From positions 32,831 to 96,830 of the IMG/VR virus record IMGVR_UViG_3300042987_004038: a DNA stretch of 64,000 nucleotides; one strand, written 5' to 3'. Below the pieces are notes generated by a model that saw nothing but the letters and a program-made list of their open reading frames with translations, made no database searches and had not been told where the DNA came from. The position numbers and the translations under genes are program-made. This DNA comes from a virus. Of the stretch, positions 55,107 through 63,600 are shown piece by piece; within the stretch, counting starts at the first letter, position 1; the number at the start of each line of letters is the position of its first letter.

Positions 55107-56717
55107 GTGTCAGCGCCGCAACTAAGCAAGCAGAATCAAGTTCAAGAAATAATTAGATGCGGCAAAGATCCTGTCTATTTTTTCAACACTTATGTAAAAA
55201 TTCAACACCCTACCAAGGGATTGCTACCTTTCAAGACGTATCCGTTTCAAAATGATTGTGTCAAAGACTTTATTGATCACAGATTCAATGTTGTTGTTAA
55301 GGGTAGACAGCTTGGTCTTTCTACATTGGTTGCAGCATATGCTGTCTGGCTTGCTCTTTATCAAAAAGACAAGAACATTCTCATCATTGCAACAAAGCTC
55401 CAAGTAGCTCAAAATTTTATCAAAAAGACAAAAACAATCCTCAGGAATTTGCCGCCCTGGCTTATGCTGCCGAAAATAACTGCTGACAATAAGCAGTTTA
55501 TTGAGTTCAGTCACGGTTCGTCAATCAAGGCAATTCCAACTTCAGATGATGCAGGAAGATCAGAATCTCTGTCTCTCCTAATTGTTGATGAGGCGGCTTT
55601 CGTAAAAAACTTTGATGAACTCTGGACAGGCTTGTATCCGACACTCTCTACTGGTGGTCGAGCAATCGTTCTTTCTACGCCCAACGGTGTAGGTGGTCAA
55701 TACTATAAGCTTTACAAAGAGGCGGAGTCGGGTGTCAACGAGTTTAATGCAATTAAGCTCAACTGGGACGTTCACCCAGAAAGAGATCAAGCCTGGTTTG
55801 ACAAAGAAACAAGAAATATGTCTGCCCGCCAGGTTGCACAGGAGCTACTTTGCGACTTTGCAGCGTCAGGAGAGACATTTCTTGGAGATGAAGAAATAAA
55901 ATGGGTCTATTCAAACATAAAAAGTCCAATTGATAGGAAAGGAATAGACAGAAACGTGTGGATCTGGAGATATCCGCTGGCTGAATCAAAATATCTGATC
56001 TCAGCGGACGTTGCAAGGGGTGATGGAAAAGACTATTCTACGTTTCACATCATTGATTTAATGGCAGGAGATGTAGTCGCTGAATATAGGGGTAAGATTG
56101 CACCCGATAGATTTGGCGACCTACTTTATGAGTTTGGAATGATGTATAACAAGGCACTGCTGTGTCCAGAAAATAACACATATGGATATGCTACCATCAT
56201 AAAGCTCAGAGATCTTGGATATCCAAGGATGTATTACCAAAAGAGCAACGCAGTCTATATTGGAGACTACATTCCTCCAGGAAATACTGAGTCTGCAGGA
56301 TTTAACACTAGTGGAAAAACACGTGGATTGATTCTCACCAAGCTGGAAGAACTGATAAGAAATAAACAGATTGTAACATACTCATCCAGGTTCTATGATG
56401 AGCTCAAGACTTTTGTGTGGCAAGATAACCGAGTTGCAGCCATGAAAGGAGAGAATGACGATCTTGTCATGTCTCTTGCGATCGGGTGCTGGCTATATGA
56501 TGCATCATCCGAGCACTCTAGAGATGCTGGTGAATTAAATAGAGCAATGCTTGCAGGAATGTCAGTTAATGCTAATCACTTTAACGGCGCATCGAATAGT
56601 ATTATAAGGAATGAACACATAAAAAATGTTCAAGCAAAACGAGATCTAGTTACAGGCGGAAAAAGACCTCAGTCAGGAATGATTCCTCCAGAATTTGCGT
56701 GGATGTATAGGGGATAA
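55107..56717 (+). CDS. 17: Terminase large subunit, gp17-like
   Basis: A 536-residue DNA-packaging motor. ATPase part: Walker A position VVKGRQLGLST (K65 to T73), where T4 has SRQLGKT, so the usual Lys is a Leu; Walker B LLIVDEAAF (157-165); coupling motif LSTPNGV (189-195). Nuclease part (RNase H fold): D301 in YLISADVARG, E355 in LLCPENNTYG, D451/D452 in ENDDLVMSLA. It is about 75 residues shorter than T4 gp17 (610), mainly at the N-terminus. GTG start directly after the preceding stop. It precedes the portal gene, without sheath/tube genes between. Confidence 0.96.
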   Translation: MSAPQLSKQNQVQEIIRCGKDPVYFFNTYVKIQHPTKGLLPFKTYPFQNDCVKDFIDHRFNVVVKGRQLGLSTLVAAYAVWLALYQKDKNILIIATKLQVAQNFIKKTKTILRNLPPWLMLPKITADNKQFIEFSHGSSIKAIPTSDDAGRSESLSLLIVDEAAFVKNFDELWTGLYPTLSTGGRAIVLSTPNGVGGQYYKLYKEAESGVNEFNAIKLNWDVHPERDQAWFDKETRNMSARQVAQELLCDFAASGETFLGDEEIKWVYSNIKSPIDRKGIDRNVWIWRYPLAESKYLISADVARGDGKDYSTFHIIDLMAGDVVAEYRGKIAPDRFGDLLYEFGMMYNKALLCPENNTYGYATIIKLRDLGYPRMYYQKSNAVYIGDYIPPGNTESAGFNTSGKTRGLILTKLEELIRNKQIVTYSSRFYDELKTFVWQDNRVAAMKGENDDLVMSLAIGCWLYDASSEHSRDAGELNRAMLAGMSVNANHFNGASNSIIRNEHIKNVQAKRDLVTGGKRPQSGMIPPEFAWMYRG

Positions 56718-56718
56718 A

Positions 56719-58746
56719 ATGGCAAAGAATGAAAACATCTTCAATCGACTGACAACGCTCTTTAGGAGCGGCCCAGTCGTTAAGAGAAGAGTAAGACAAT
56801 ATAAGGCAAGTGAAACAAGCACTTCTGCATATGAGCTTTTTAGAAAGACGCAGAGCAACGTTTATAGCACTGCAATGAGCGCGTATGGCGCGTATGACAG
56901 AATGGCAAGGTATTCTGACTTCCAGGAGATGGAATATACACCTGAAATTGCAAGCGCACTTGACATTTATTCTGAAGAAACAGTTTCGCCAGATGATCGT
57001 GGAAACATTCTGCACATTTACTCAGAAAATGCTCAAATACAGCGTCTGCTCAATGAGCTATTTTATGACACTCTGAATGTCAATTTCAACATGACTTCAT
57101 GGGTTAGAAACATGTGCAAGTACGGAGACTTCTTCCTATTCAACGATGTCTCTCCTGAGCACGGTGTTGTCAATGTATTTCCAATAGCAGTCAATGAGAT
57201 TGAAAGAGAAGAGGGATTTGACAAGGATGATCCTCTTGCAGTCAGATATAGGTGGGTGACGCAAGGAAATCAAACCTTGCAAAACTGGCAAGTTTCACAC
57301 TTCAGGCTATTGGGAAATGATGCATTTCTTCCTTATGGAACTTCTGTCCTTGAAGCAGCTCGAAGAATCTGGAGACAGATGATTCTTGTTGAGGATGCGA
57401 TGCTCGTCTACCGAATCATTAGAGCACCGGACCGCAGAGTGTTCTACGTTGACGTTGGAAACGTTCCTCCTGAAGAAATTCCAAATTACATGGAACAGGC
57501 TCAGTCAACTCTCAAAAAGAATCAAGTAATTGATCGTGCAACCGGAAGAGTTGACCTTCGTTACAATCCGATGTCTGTCGACGAGGATTACTTCATACCC
57601 GTTAGGGGTGGGCAATCAGGGACAAAGGTTGAAAATCTAGGAGGTGGTACAAACGCTGCTGCAATCGAAGATGTACAATATATCCAGAAAAAGCTTTTTT
57701 CTGCCCTAAAGATTCCAAAAGCATATCTTGGCTACGATGAAGGATTGGGTGCTAAGGCGACTCTTTCTCAAGAAGATATTAGATTCTCACGGTCGATTAA
57801 TAGAATCCAGAGAACCGTAGTATCTGAACTGAACAAGCTTGCAATTGTTCACCTCTACTGCAATGGATTTGATGGCCACGACTTGCTAGACTTTGAACTT
57901 AAGCTCACAAACCCATCTACAATTGCACAACAGCAAAAGCTAGAGCTCTACAATACAAAGTTTACAATAGCTCAGGCTGCAAAGAACGTTGAAAATCTTG
58001 TGGACATGAAATGGATTAAGAAGAACATTTTCATGATGCCAGATGAAGAAATTGAAGATATCGATAAAGGCCTTGTACAAGACAAAGAGCAGTCTTTGAG
58101 ACTTGAGGCTGTAAAGCTCCCAGAGCCTCCAGGCGCAGAGCAAGGGGGAGAAGGTTCTCCTCCAGGAGAAGGAGCTGAAACTACTGCTGGAATTGATCTT
58201 GCTCCTTCCTCAGGGGGAGCTTCTCCGATCACAGCTGGAGATTCAAGAAACAATAGAGGCCTTCCTCCCATAGACGAGGTTGATATTGATTATGATGAAG
58301 ACGTTGACCTGTCTAAAATAGCTGCAGCAAAGGGTTTGCCTTTGAAGGCTTTTGCAGGACTTTCAAGGCCTCGACCAGAGAAGCGTCAAATTCTAGATGA
58401 AAAGACCAAAATTGGACCAGACTACGCAGAAAGAGAGATCTACAATAGATCGAGAAGAAAAATGACTGGGTCGATCGGTACGAGGACACATCATAATGAC
58501 ATGGTAAAGTCTGATAAAAAAGATCCTCGTGATTCCATTGCGCATCCACACGGAGAGAAGAAAGACCTCATAAATCCACTAAAGAACGCGCACAAGGTGA
58601 AGATCGATGAAGGTGATTCTTACATTGAAGATTTTCTTGATAAGAGTCTAAAAAGCACAGAACGTCACGATCTTGAAGTCGAAGGGATACTTAGATCATT
58701 AGGCAGCATTGGCTCTGTGTCAAATACGACAGAGGAGAAAAAATAA
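56719..58746 (+). CDS. 20: Portal protein, gp20-like
   Basis: A 675-residue dodecameric portal protein. ATG at 56719 with AGGGGAT ribosome binding site is preferred over an earlier in-frame ATG at 56695, which lies inside the terminase gene. Clear gp20 core: YSDFQEMEYTPEIASALDIY, VEDAMLVYRIIRAPDRRVFY, YVDVGNVPPEEIPNYMEQAQ and KKLFSALKIPKAYLGYDEGL. T4 gp20 is 524 residues; here the extra length is a C-terminal tail from about residue 455, low-complexity Gly/Pro/Glu (PEPPGAEQGGEGSPPGEG) followed by charged helices. It ends with a TAATG overlap. Confidence 0.95.
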   Translation: MAKNENIFNRLTTLFRSGPVVKRRVRQYKASETSTSAYELFRKTQSNVYSTAMSAYGAYDRMARYSDFQEMEYTPEIASALDIYSEETVSPDDRGNILHIYSENAQIQRLLNELFYDTLNVNFNMTSWVRNMCKYGDFFLFNDVSPEHGVVNVFPIAVNEIEREEGFDKDDPLAVRYRWVTQGNQTLQNWQVSHFRLLGNDAFLPYGTSVLEAARRIWRQMILVEDAMLVYRIIRAPDRRVFYVDVGNVPPEEIPNYMEQAQSTLKKNQVIDRATGRVDLRYNPMSVDEDYFIPVRGGQSGTKVENLGGGTNAAAIEDVQYIQKKLFSALKIPKAYLGYDEGLGAKATLSQEDIRFSRSINRIQRTVVSELNKLAIVHLYCNGFDGHDLLDFELKLTNPSTIAQQQKLELYNTKFTIAQAAKNVENLVDMKWIKKNIFMMPDEEIEDIDKGLVQDKEQSLRLEAVKLPEPPGAEQGGEGSPPGEGAETTAGIDLAPSSGGASPITAGDSRNNRGLPPIDEVDIDYDEDVDLSKIAAAKGLPLKAFAGLSRPRPEKRQILDEKTKIGPDYAEREIYNRSRRKMTGSIGTRTHHNDMVKSDKKDPRDSIAHPHGEKKDLINPLKNAHKVKIDEGDSYIEDFLDKSLKSTERHDLEVEGILRSLGSIGSVSNTTEEKK

Positions 58747-59603
58747 TGGAAATAAACATAAATCACAACAAAAAGAGAAATGTTGGGATAGTGTACGAGT
58801 TGCTTCTACGCGCTGTTTCTTCATATCTTGTCGAGGGCAACAAGGAAAAGGCTCAGACCGCGCTTGACATTATTTCAAGAAGATTTTCGAGAGATACTGA
58901 ACTATTCAAAGAATTTAGGCTTTTCAATGCGCTTGCAAAAACGAAGGTCACAGACTCAGCAATTTCTGCAGTCATATTAACTGAGTCAAAATCTGCTGCA
59001 AGAAGGATTGATCTCGCTAAGCTTGACAGAGAGAAGTCTTTGCTGATAAAAGAAATCAATCATACGTTGAATGACAGCCTCTTCTTCCACAGAAGAATTT
59101 CAAATTATAGAGATCTTGCAACAATACAGATTGCACTCAATGAGTGGACACAGGGAGATCGTTCAGATCTTTCCCGGACTGTAATGGTCGAGACAAAGCT
59201 CGTCGAAATTCTTAAATGCGTGACACCGGAGCAGCGACCCTTACAAGAAGATAATTCTAATGTTGATTCACTTGTTATCAAAATTCTAAATGAAAAGTTC
59301 AACAAGAAGTATGCAGGAAGTCTAACTGCTGATCAAAGAGATCTCATTAGGGACTATGTTTTAATGGATTCATCATCCGGGCCCGATTCTAAGATGATAG
59401 AGAGAGCTTCTAAAATACAAAAAGAATCGCTTAGATGTCTTGATGAAATTGAAAAGAATGAAAAAAATCAAATAATCCAGGAAAACATAAAGGATATTAG
59501 AAAAAAAGTGACAAGCCTGGACATCAAGAATCTCGGAGATGAGACTCTTGGAAAATTAATGACGCTATCTCAGCTTATTGAAGAATCAAAGGAGACAAAA
59601 TGA
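58746..59603 (+). CDS. Probable prohead-core-associated protein
   Basis: A 285-residue, highly charged and predicted helical protein, between portal and protease, where T4 has the core genes 67 and 68. NVGIVYELLLRAVSSYLVEG opens it and SLDIKNLGDETLGKLMTLSQ closes it. No similarity to gp67 or gp68 is evident and it is much longer, so the role as core protein rests on position. TAATG overlap upstream and ATGA overlap with the protease gene. Confidence 0.5.
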   Translation: MEININHNKKRNVGIVYELLLRAVSSYLVEGNKEKAQTALDIISRRFSRDTELFKEFRLFNALAKTKVTDSAISAVILTESKSAARRIDLAKLDREKSLLIKEINHTLNDSLFFHRRISNYRDLATIQIALNEWTQGDRSDLSRTVMVETKLVEILKCVTPEQRPLQEDNSNVDSLVIKILNEKFNKKYAGSLTADQRDLIRDYVLMDSSSGPDSKMIERASKIQKESLRCLDEIEKNEKNQIIQENIKDIRKKVTSLDIKNLGDETLGKLMTLSQLIEESKETK

Positions 59604-60205
59604 GCGCCCTTTCTCTCCTAACGGAATGGACACCGCTTTCTCTGACGCCTGATCTGATCAGGGAGTCTAGATTGCAAAACTCTGGTAAAATCATGCTCAA
59701 GGGCGTGATCCAGCGGGCTGATACGCTAAATCAGAACGGCAGAATCTATCCTCGATCAATACTTGAGAGAGAGATCATTAATTATCAAAAATTCATTAGA
59801 GAGAATAGGGCACTTGGAGAATGTGACCACCCTGATACTTCTGTCGTTGAGCTTAAAAATGCTTCTCACATTGTTAGAGAAGCACGTATGGAAGGTGATA
59901 CAGTTTATGGATCTGTTGAACTTCTTGATACTCCAAGTGGAAAGATCTTGCAAAGTCTCATAGAATCCGGAGTCACACTGGGCATATCTTCGAGAGGCGT
60001 GGGATCCACTAGACAGCAAGATGGGAATACTATCGTGCAGGAAGATTTTCAATTAATTTGTTTCGACATTGTTTCTGAACCTAGCACACCCGGAGCATTT
60101 ATGCTCAAGGAGTCGAAGTCAATTAGGCCAGCAGATTTGCGTGCCACCTTTAATAGATCAGACAGGATTAATAGAATTTTCAATGATATCAAATCCTGGA
60201 AGTGA
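59600..60205 (+). CDS. 21: Prohead core protease, gp21-like
   Basis: A 201-residue serine protease of the herpesvirus-assemblin-like fold. RADTLNQNGRIYPRSILERE (residues 39-58), the catalytic H77 in GECDHPDTS, then LLDTPSGKILQSLIESG and the Ser in TLGISSRGVGS (S130 or S131) are all present. It cleaves scaffold and capsid precursors after Glu during head maturation. T4 gp21 has 212 residues. ATGA overlap with the upstream gene. A possible self-processing site FMLKE|S lies near its C-terminus. Confidence 0.94.
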   Translation: MSALSLLTEWTPLSLTPDLIRESRLQNSGKIMLKGVIQRADTLNQNGRIYPRSILEREIINYQKFIRENRALGECDHPDTSVVELKNASHIVREARMEGDTVYGSVELLDTPSGKILQSLIESGVTLGISSRGVGSTRQQDGNTIVQEDFQLICFDIVSEPSTPGAFMLKESKSIRPADLRATFNRSDRINRIFNDIKSWK

Positions 60206-60208
60206 TAG

Positions 60209-60718
60209 ATGAAAATGACAAGGAGAGAGCTAAAAGGTCTAGTCAAAGAATGCCTCGTAGAGATTCTATCAGAGGGCCTATCTGAGACTCAAAATGCTAT
60301 AAACGAGTCCAAGAGAGAGAGGCTGGAATCTCATCATGTAGCGCGTCAAAATGCTTCTGTAGAGTATGCAAGCAATCCAAGAAAAATGATTGCAGAGAAA
60401 ATTAGCTTCCTACCAAGCAAGTCTGAAATAAAACAGTCACAAGTTCAGGCGCCCGTTCAAAACGTCCGTGCGCTGGCGGGGTCTTTGACTTCTGATCCAG
60501 TCATGGCAGACATATTTGCCGATACAGCTAGATCGGGTGCACACAAAGGGATGAACGAATCAGTCGCTGGTCGGGTCGATCATGAACAAATGATTGCAAC
60601 TGCAGGAGATGCAGCGGCAAAAGTGATGCTAAAGAGTGATCCAACAGATATATTTGGAGAGAGCGCTAGCAAGTGGGCATCTCTCGCTTTTTCTGAGAAG
60701 ATACCTGCAAGATCTTGA
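60209..60718 (+). CDS. Small head-region protein, unknown
   Basis: A 169-residue protein. Its N-terminus RRELKGLVKECLVEILSEGL is a charged helix ending in Leu-Ser-Glu-Gly, which fits the T4 prohead-protease rule (L/I-x-E before G/A/S), so the first 22-23 residues may be a removable head-targeting piece. The rest is Ala/Ser-rich and basic. It starts 4 bases after the protease stop. I recognise no family. It may be an internal head protein. Confidence 0.55.
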   Translation: MKMTRRELKGLVKECLVEILSEGLSETQNAINESKRERLESHHVARQNASVEYASNPRKMIAEKISFLPSKSEIKQSQVQAPVQNVRALAGSLTSDPVMADIFADTARSGAHKGMNESVAGRVDHEQMIATAGDAAAKVMLKSDPTDIFGESASKWASLAFSEKIPARS

Positions 60719-60725
60719 GTAGCGT

Positions 60726-60733
60726 AATAAATA
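60726..60733 (+). promoter_or_regulatory. Candidate late promoter (AATAAATA)
   Basis: AATAAATA matches 7 of 8 bases of the T4 late element TATAAATA. T4 spacing would place the start of transcription near 60739, ahead of the CTAAGGGG ribosome binding site of the gene at 60760. Confidence 0.4.
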
Positions 60734-60759
60734 AAAATGTAACCTAAGGGGTTTTCAAC

Positions 60760-61059
60760 ATGGCAATCAAACTCACACCAGATAGACTTCGTCGCCTTGT
60801 CCTCGAGGAGAAGGCAAAAATGGCCAAATCAGAGAAGAAGCATGATCTCGATCCCAAGGCCAAGAAAGAGATGTACACTGAGATGGAAGAGGAGTCTTGG
60901 CACAAGGCAAAGGGACAAACTGTCAAGCAGACTCCCGGCAAGAAGCTCCAGACCCTAAAGATGATCAAGGAGCAAGAGGATGATCTTCGTGATCGCCTTC
61001 GCCGTCTCCAGGAGCGTCGTCTTGCTCTTCGTCGCCAGATAATTTCTGAGCTTGAGTAA
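60760..61059 (+). CDS. Small coiled-coil protein in the head module
   Basis: A 99-residue, very charged helical protein (RLRRLVLEEKAKMAKSEKKH, then DRLRRLQERRLALRRQIISE) with CTAAGGGG ribosome binding site. The C-terminal half has heptad spacing for a coiled coil. Its codons are rich in CGT/CTC/AAG compared with neighbours, like those of the capsid gene, suggesting high expression. It may be a small prohead core component such as the T4 gp67/gp68 class; that is inference. Confidence 0.6.
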   Translation: MAIKLTPDRLRRLVLEEKAKMAKSEKKHDLDPKAKKEMYTEMEEESWHKAKGQTVKQTPGKKLQTLKMIKEQEDDLRDRLRRLQERRLALRRQIISELE

Positions 61060-61086
61060 GTAAGACAAACAAAACAGGAGTTGCAA

Positions 61087-61617
61087 ATGTCATCAGTTAA
61101 GTATGGAACTGTAGTTCCGCTTGGAGTCCCCGGTGAAGGGGGGTTCGGGCACAGGAGCGACGTTAATCTTTCTGCGATGTTTGCAACTCCTGTTGGCACC
61201 ACGTACAGTGAAGAAGCTGTTAAAAATGCTGGAATTGCAGCTTTTAATGGTGCTGGTGGACCTGGAGACTCCATTCCAAATATCGGAGTCGCAGCTGGCG
61301 TTATAAATGATGGCGGATACGCATTTGGAAGTTTTGATCTAAATTATACGGGCGTTCCAGATCTAGAGACAGTTGTTGTTGGCGGAGAAGGATTGCCTGC
61401 ATCTCCTTACGTTCCAAATCCAGCATCTCCTGGACCCGGGAGTGTTTCTCCCTTTGACATCCCGGAGTATACAGGTGCTTTACCAGAAAAAGGGAATGAA
61501 TACGGATTTGGGCTAGGTGCTATCTCGCCGTCTGAGACTTCTCCGGGGGTCGCAGGCCAGACCTTAGGCACATACATCAGGGGAAGATCTTATCCTGGAT
61601 CTGATGGCAGAACTTAA
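61087..61617 (+). CDS. Gly/Pro-rich head-region protein, unknown
   Basis: A 176-residue low-complexity protein rich in Gly, Pro and Ser (VPLGVPGEGGFGHRSDVNLS; YVPNPASPGPGSVSPFDIPE), with no hydrophobic segment. The ATG at 61087 follows an AGGAG box; a TTG two codons earlier is less likely. Composition suggests an extended or disordered chain. It is coupled to the next gene by a TAATG overlap. No family recognised. Confidence 0.55.
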   Translation: MSSVKYGTVVPLGVPGEGGFGHRSDVNLSAMFATPVGTTYSEEAVKNAGIAAFNGAGGPGDSIPNIGVAAGVINDGGYAFGSFDLNYTGVPDLETVVVGGEGLPASPYVPNPASPGPGSVSPFDIPEYTGALPEKGNEYGFGLGAISPSETSPGVAGQTLGTYIRGRSYPGSDGRT

Positions 61618-62153
61618 TGCCTAGATTTGTCCACGACCAGAGAACAGGTGCCGGTTACGGGTTTGTTGGAAGAAAAGGATTTCAAAATACACAGATAGCA
61701 GGCGATAAATTCCCCTACAACACAGAAAATACTAGAGAAAACGAAGAAGATGGCGATGAAGATGATCTTGATTTGCGCGCCATGATTAACAAGCGGCTTT
61801 CTTACGGAAATTTAGCAAGAAAGCCTGAGCCCTATTCTAGAACTGATAGATTTACTATGTCAAAAAACAGGCTTGACCTCGCAGAGTCCGGAACACCTCG
61901 TACTACCCTAATAGGAATGGTTCCTTTCCCTATGAGAAAATTTGACGGACCTGCGGTTGGAGGATCATCTTCGAATCCTTCTTTTACTGTTTCGCCTGGC
62001 GTGGTCGATGTTGACCCAAGAGGATGGTCAATGGGCGATGTCAAATCAAAGACTGAAGAACTAAGAGCACCTCTTCGTTTTGTTGATGCAGTCAATCCTG
62101 AGATCAGGGAAAGAGTTGGAAAAAAGCTAAAAATTGCAAGACTTAAGCAGTAA
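61617..62153 (+). CDS. Unknown head-region protein
   Basis: A 178-residue basic protein with an acidic patch (RENEEDGDEDDLDLRAMINK) near residue 45 and a basic C-terminus (RVGKKLKIARLKQ). The start RFVHDQRTGAGYGFVGRKGF reads like a short beta segment. It is coupled to the preceding gene. No known family; placement between protease and scaffold suggests a packaged or core protein. Confidence 0.5.
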   Translation: MPRFVHDQRTGAGYGFVGRKGFQNTQIAGDKFPYNTENTRENEEDGDEDDLDLRAMINKRLSYGNLARKPEPYSRTDRFTMSKNRLDLAESGTPRTTLIGMVPFPMRKFDGPAVGGSSSNPSFTVSPGVVDVDPRGWSMGDVKSKTEELRAPLRFVDAVNPEIRERVGKKLKIARLKQ

Positions 62154-62174
62154 CAAGAACAAACAAAAGCATAG

Positions 62175-62182
62175 ATATAAAT
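62175..62182 (+). promoter_or_regulatory. Late promoter (TATAAATA)
   Basis: Exact match to the T4 late-promoter consensus TATAAATA, in the 54-base gap before the scaffold gene. T4-like spacing puts the transcript start near 62188, giving a 20-base leader that includes the AGAGGA ribosome binding site. Best promoter candidate in the window. Confidence 0.65.
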
Positions 62183-62207
62183 AATTTCAGCAGAAGAGGA
62201 AAGCGTA

Positions 62208-63578
62208 ATGTCAAGATCACTGTTCGAAGAAGCAATAGCTGATGCTAAGCAGCTTCGAGAAGCAGCAGAGATAAATGCTAAGAACGCAATCATTGAGGCT
62301 GTTACTCCTAGAATTAGAGAATTCATAGAGAAACAGCTAGTCGGAGACACTGAGAACAACAATGATTCAGATTTTCTTGAAGAATCAATCATTGGAGAAG
62401 ATCAGGATGACGAAGAAATTGCTCTTGATGAATCAGCGCTTAGATCTCTTACCAGTCTAATGAGGGGAGAAGCACCTGCCAACACACAAGGTGGCAGAGA
62501 TCTTGCAGCTCTTTCTGAGGCTTTTGATTCTCTCTCAGAAGATGAGCAAAAAAGACTTTTGACTCTTGTCAAAGAAGGCGACCTTAATATTAAGGACCAA
62601 AAGAAAGAAGAGAAAAAGTCTGATAAAGTAGATGACGCCTACGAGATCAATCTTGATGAGCTTAGGGCATCTATTGTTTCTGAAATGAAATCAAAAGCAA
62701 ATGGAGCTAAAATGAAAGGAAAGCATATGGATATGGAAGAAGAGCTCTATGAGCTCGACGAGATGATGATGGACGACGATGAGCTTGAAGAGGCTGATCT
62801 CGTATTTTCAAAAGAAGAGCTCGAGTCTCTCGGAATTGATTCAAAGGCGCTTCAATCGATGAGCCTGGGCGTCAAAGTTTCAGGAGAGGAAGGCGAAGAG
62901 GAAGAAGACACTGATGTCGAGGTCAGCGACGAGGAAGCCGAGGCTGCTCCCGAAGAGGAGCCAGAACCTGAAGGTGAGCCAGTTTCTGAGACAGTTTATG
63001 AAATTGATGAGAATATGCTTCGTCGTGAGCTTGCACGTCTTCGCGAAGCAAAGTCTCGCAAGAAGAACGGTGGCGCATCTTCATCACACAAGGCTGCCGC
63101 AGGCGCTTTTGGTGGTGGAACTCTCGAGGGAGAAGTTCTCGAGGTCGAGCTCAATAAGGCAGCCGCAAAGAGCGCCAAGATGAAATCAGATCTTATGAAA
63201 GAGGCACGGGAGAATCGTGCCCTAAGACAGCAGCTCAATGATTACAGAGGCGCAGTTGAAACGCTTCGTGAGCAACTTTCCGATCTTAACTTGTTCAACG
63301 CAAAGCTTCTTTACGTCAACAAGATCCTCCAGAACAAGGACGTTGCACCAAATCAACGTCGTTCAATCATCGAGGCACTTGACGGCGCAGCTAATCTTCG
63401 CGAGGCCAAGTTGCTATATGAGAGCCTTTCAACTTCGATTTCTTCGAAGAATGCGTCTCTCAACGAGTCAGTCAAGCACACAGCCGGCTTGGCATCACGC
63501 CCAACCACTTCTGCTTCTGCCCGAATGAGCGGTGCAGGTGAGGTGGATCGCTGGGCAATCCTTGCTGGTATCAAGTAA
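62208..63578 (+). CDS. 22: Prohead core scaffold, gp22-like
   Basis: A 456-residue, strongly acidic scaffold protein around which the capsid shell assembles and which the prohead protease later degrades. N-terminus LFEEAIADAKQLREAAEINA is a typical gp22 start. Residues about 227-259 are almost pure Glu/Asp/Pro, and about 330-400 form a helix ending NLFNAKLLYVNKILQNKD and QRRSIIEALDGA, conserved in the family. It is longer than T4 gp22 (269). Codons shift to C/G-ending forms in the C-terminal half. Confidence 0.88.
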   Translation: MSRSLFEEAIADAKQLREAAEINAKNAIIEAVTPRIREFIEKQLVGDTENNNDSDFLEESIIGEDQDDEEIALDESALRSLTSLMRGEAPANTQGGRDLAALSEAFDSLSEDEQKRLLTLVKEGDLNIKDQKKEEKKSDKVDDAYEINLDELRASIVSEMKSKANGAKMKGKHMDMEEELYELDEMMMDDDELEEADLVFSKEELESLGIDSKALQSMSLGVKVSGEEGEEEEDTDVEVSDEEAEAAPEEEPEPEGEPVSETVYEIDENMLRRELARLREAKSRKKNGGASSSHKAAAGAFGGGTLEGEVLEVELNKAAAKSAKMKSDLMKEARENRALRQQLNDYRGAVETLREQLSDLNLFNAKLLYVNKILQNKDVAPNQRRSIIEALDGAANLREAKLLYESLSTSISSKNASLNESVKHTAGLASRPTTSASARMSGAGEVDRWAILAGIK

Positions 63579-63600
63579 TCAAAAAGCTTAGGAGAAAAAA

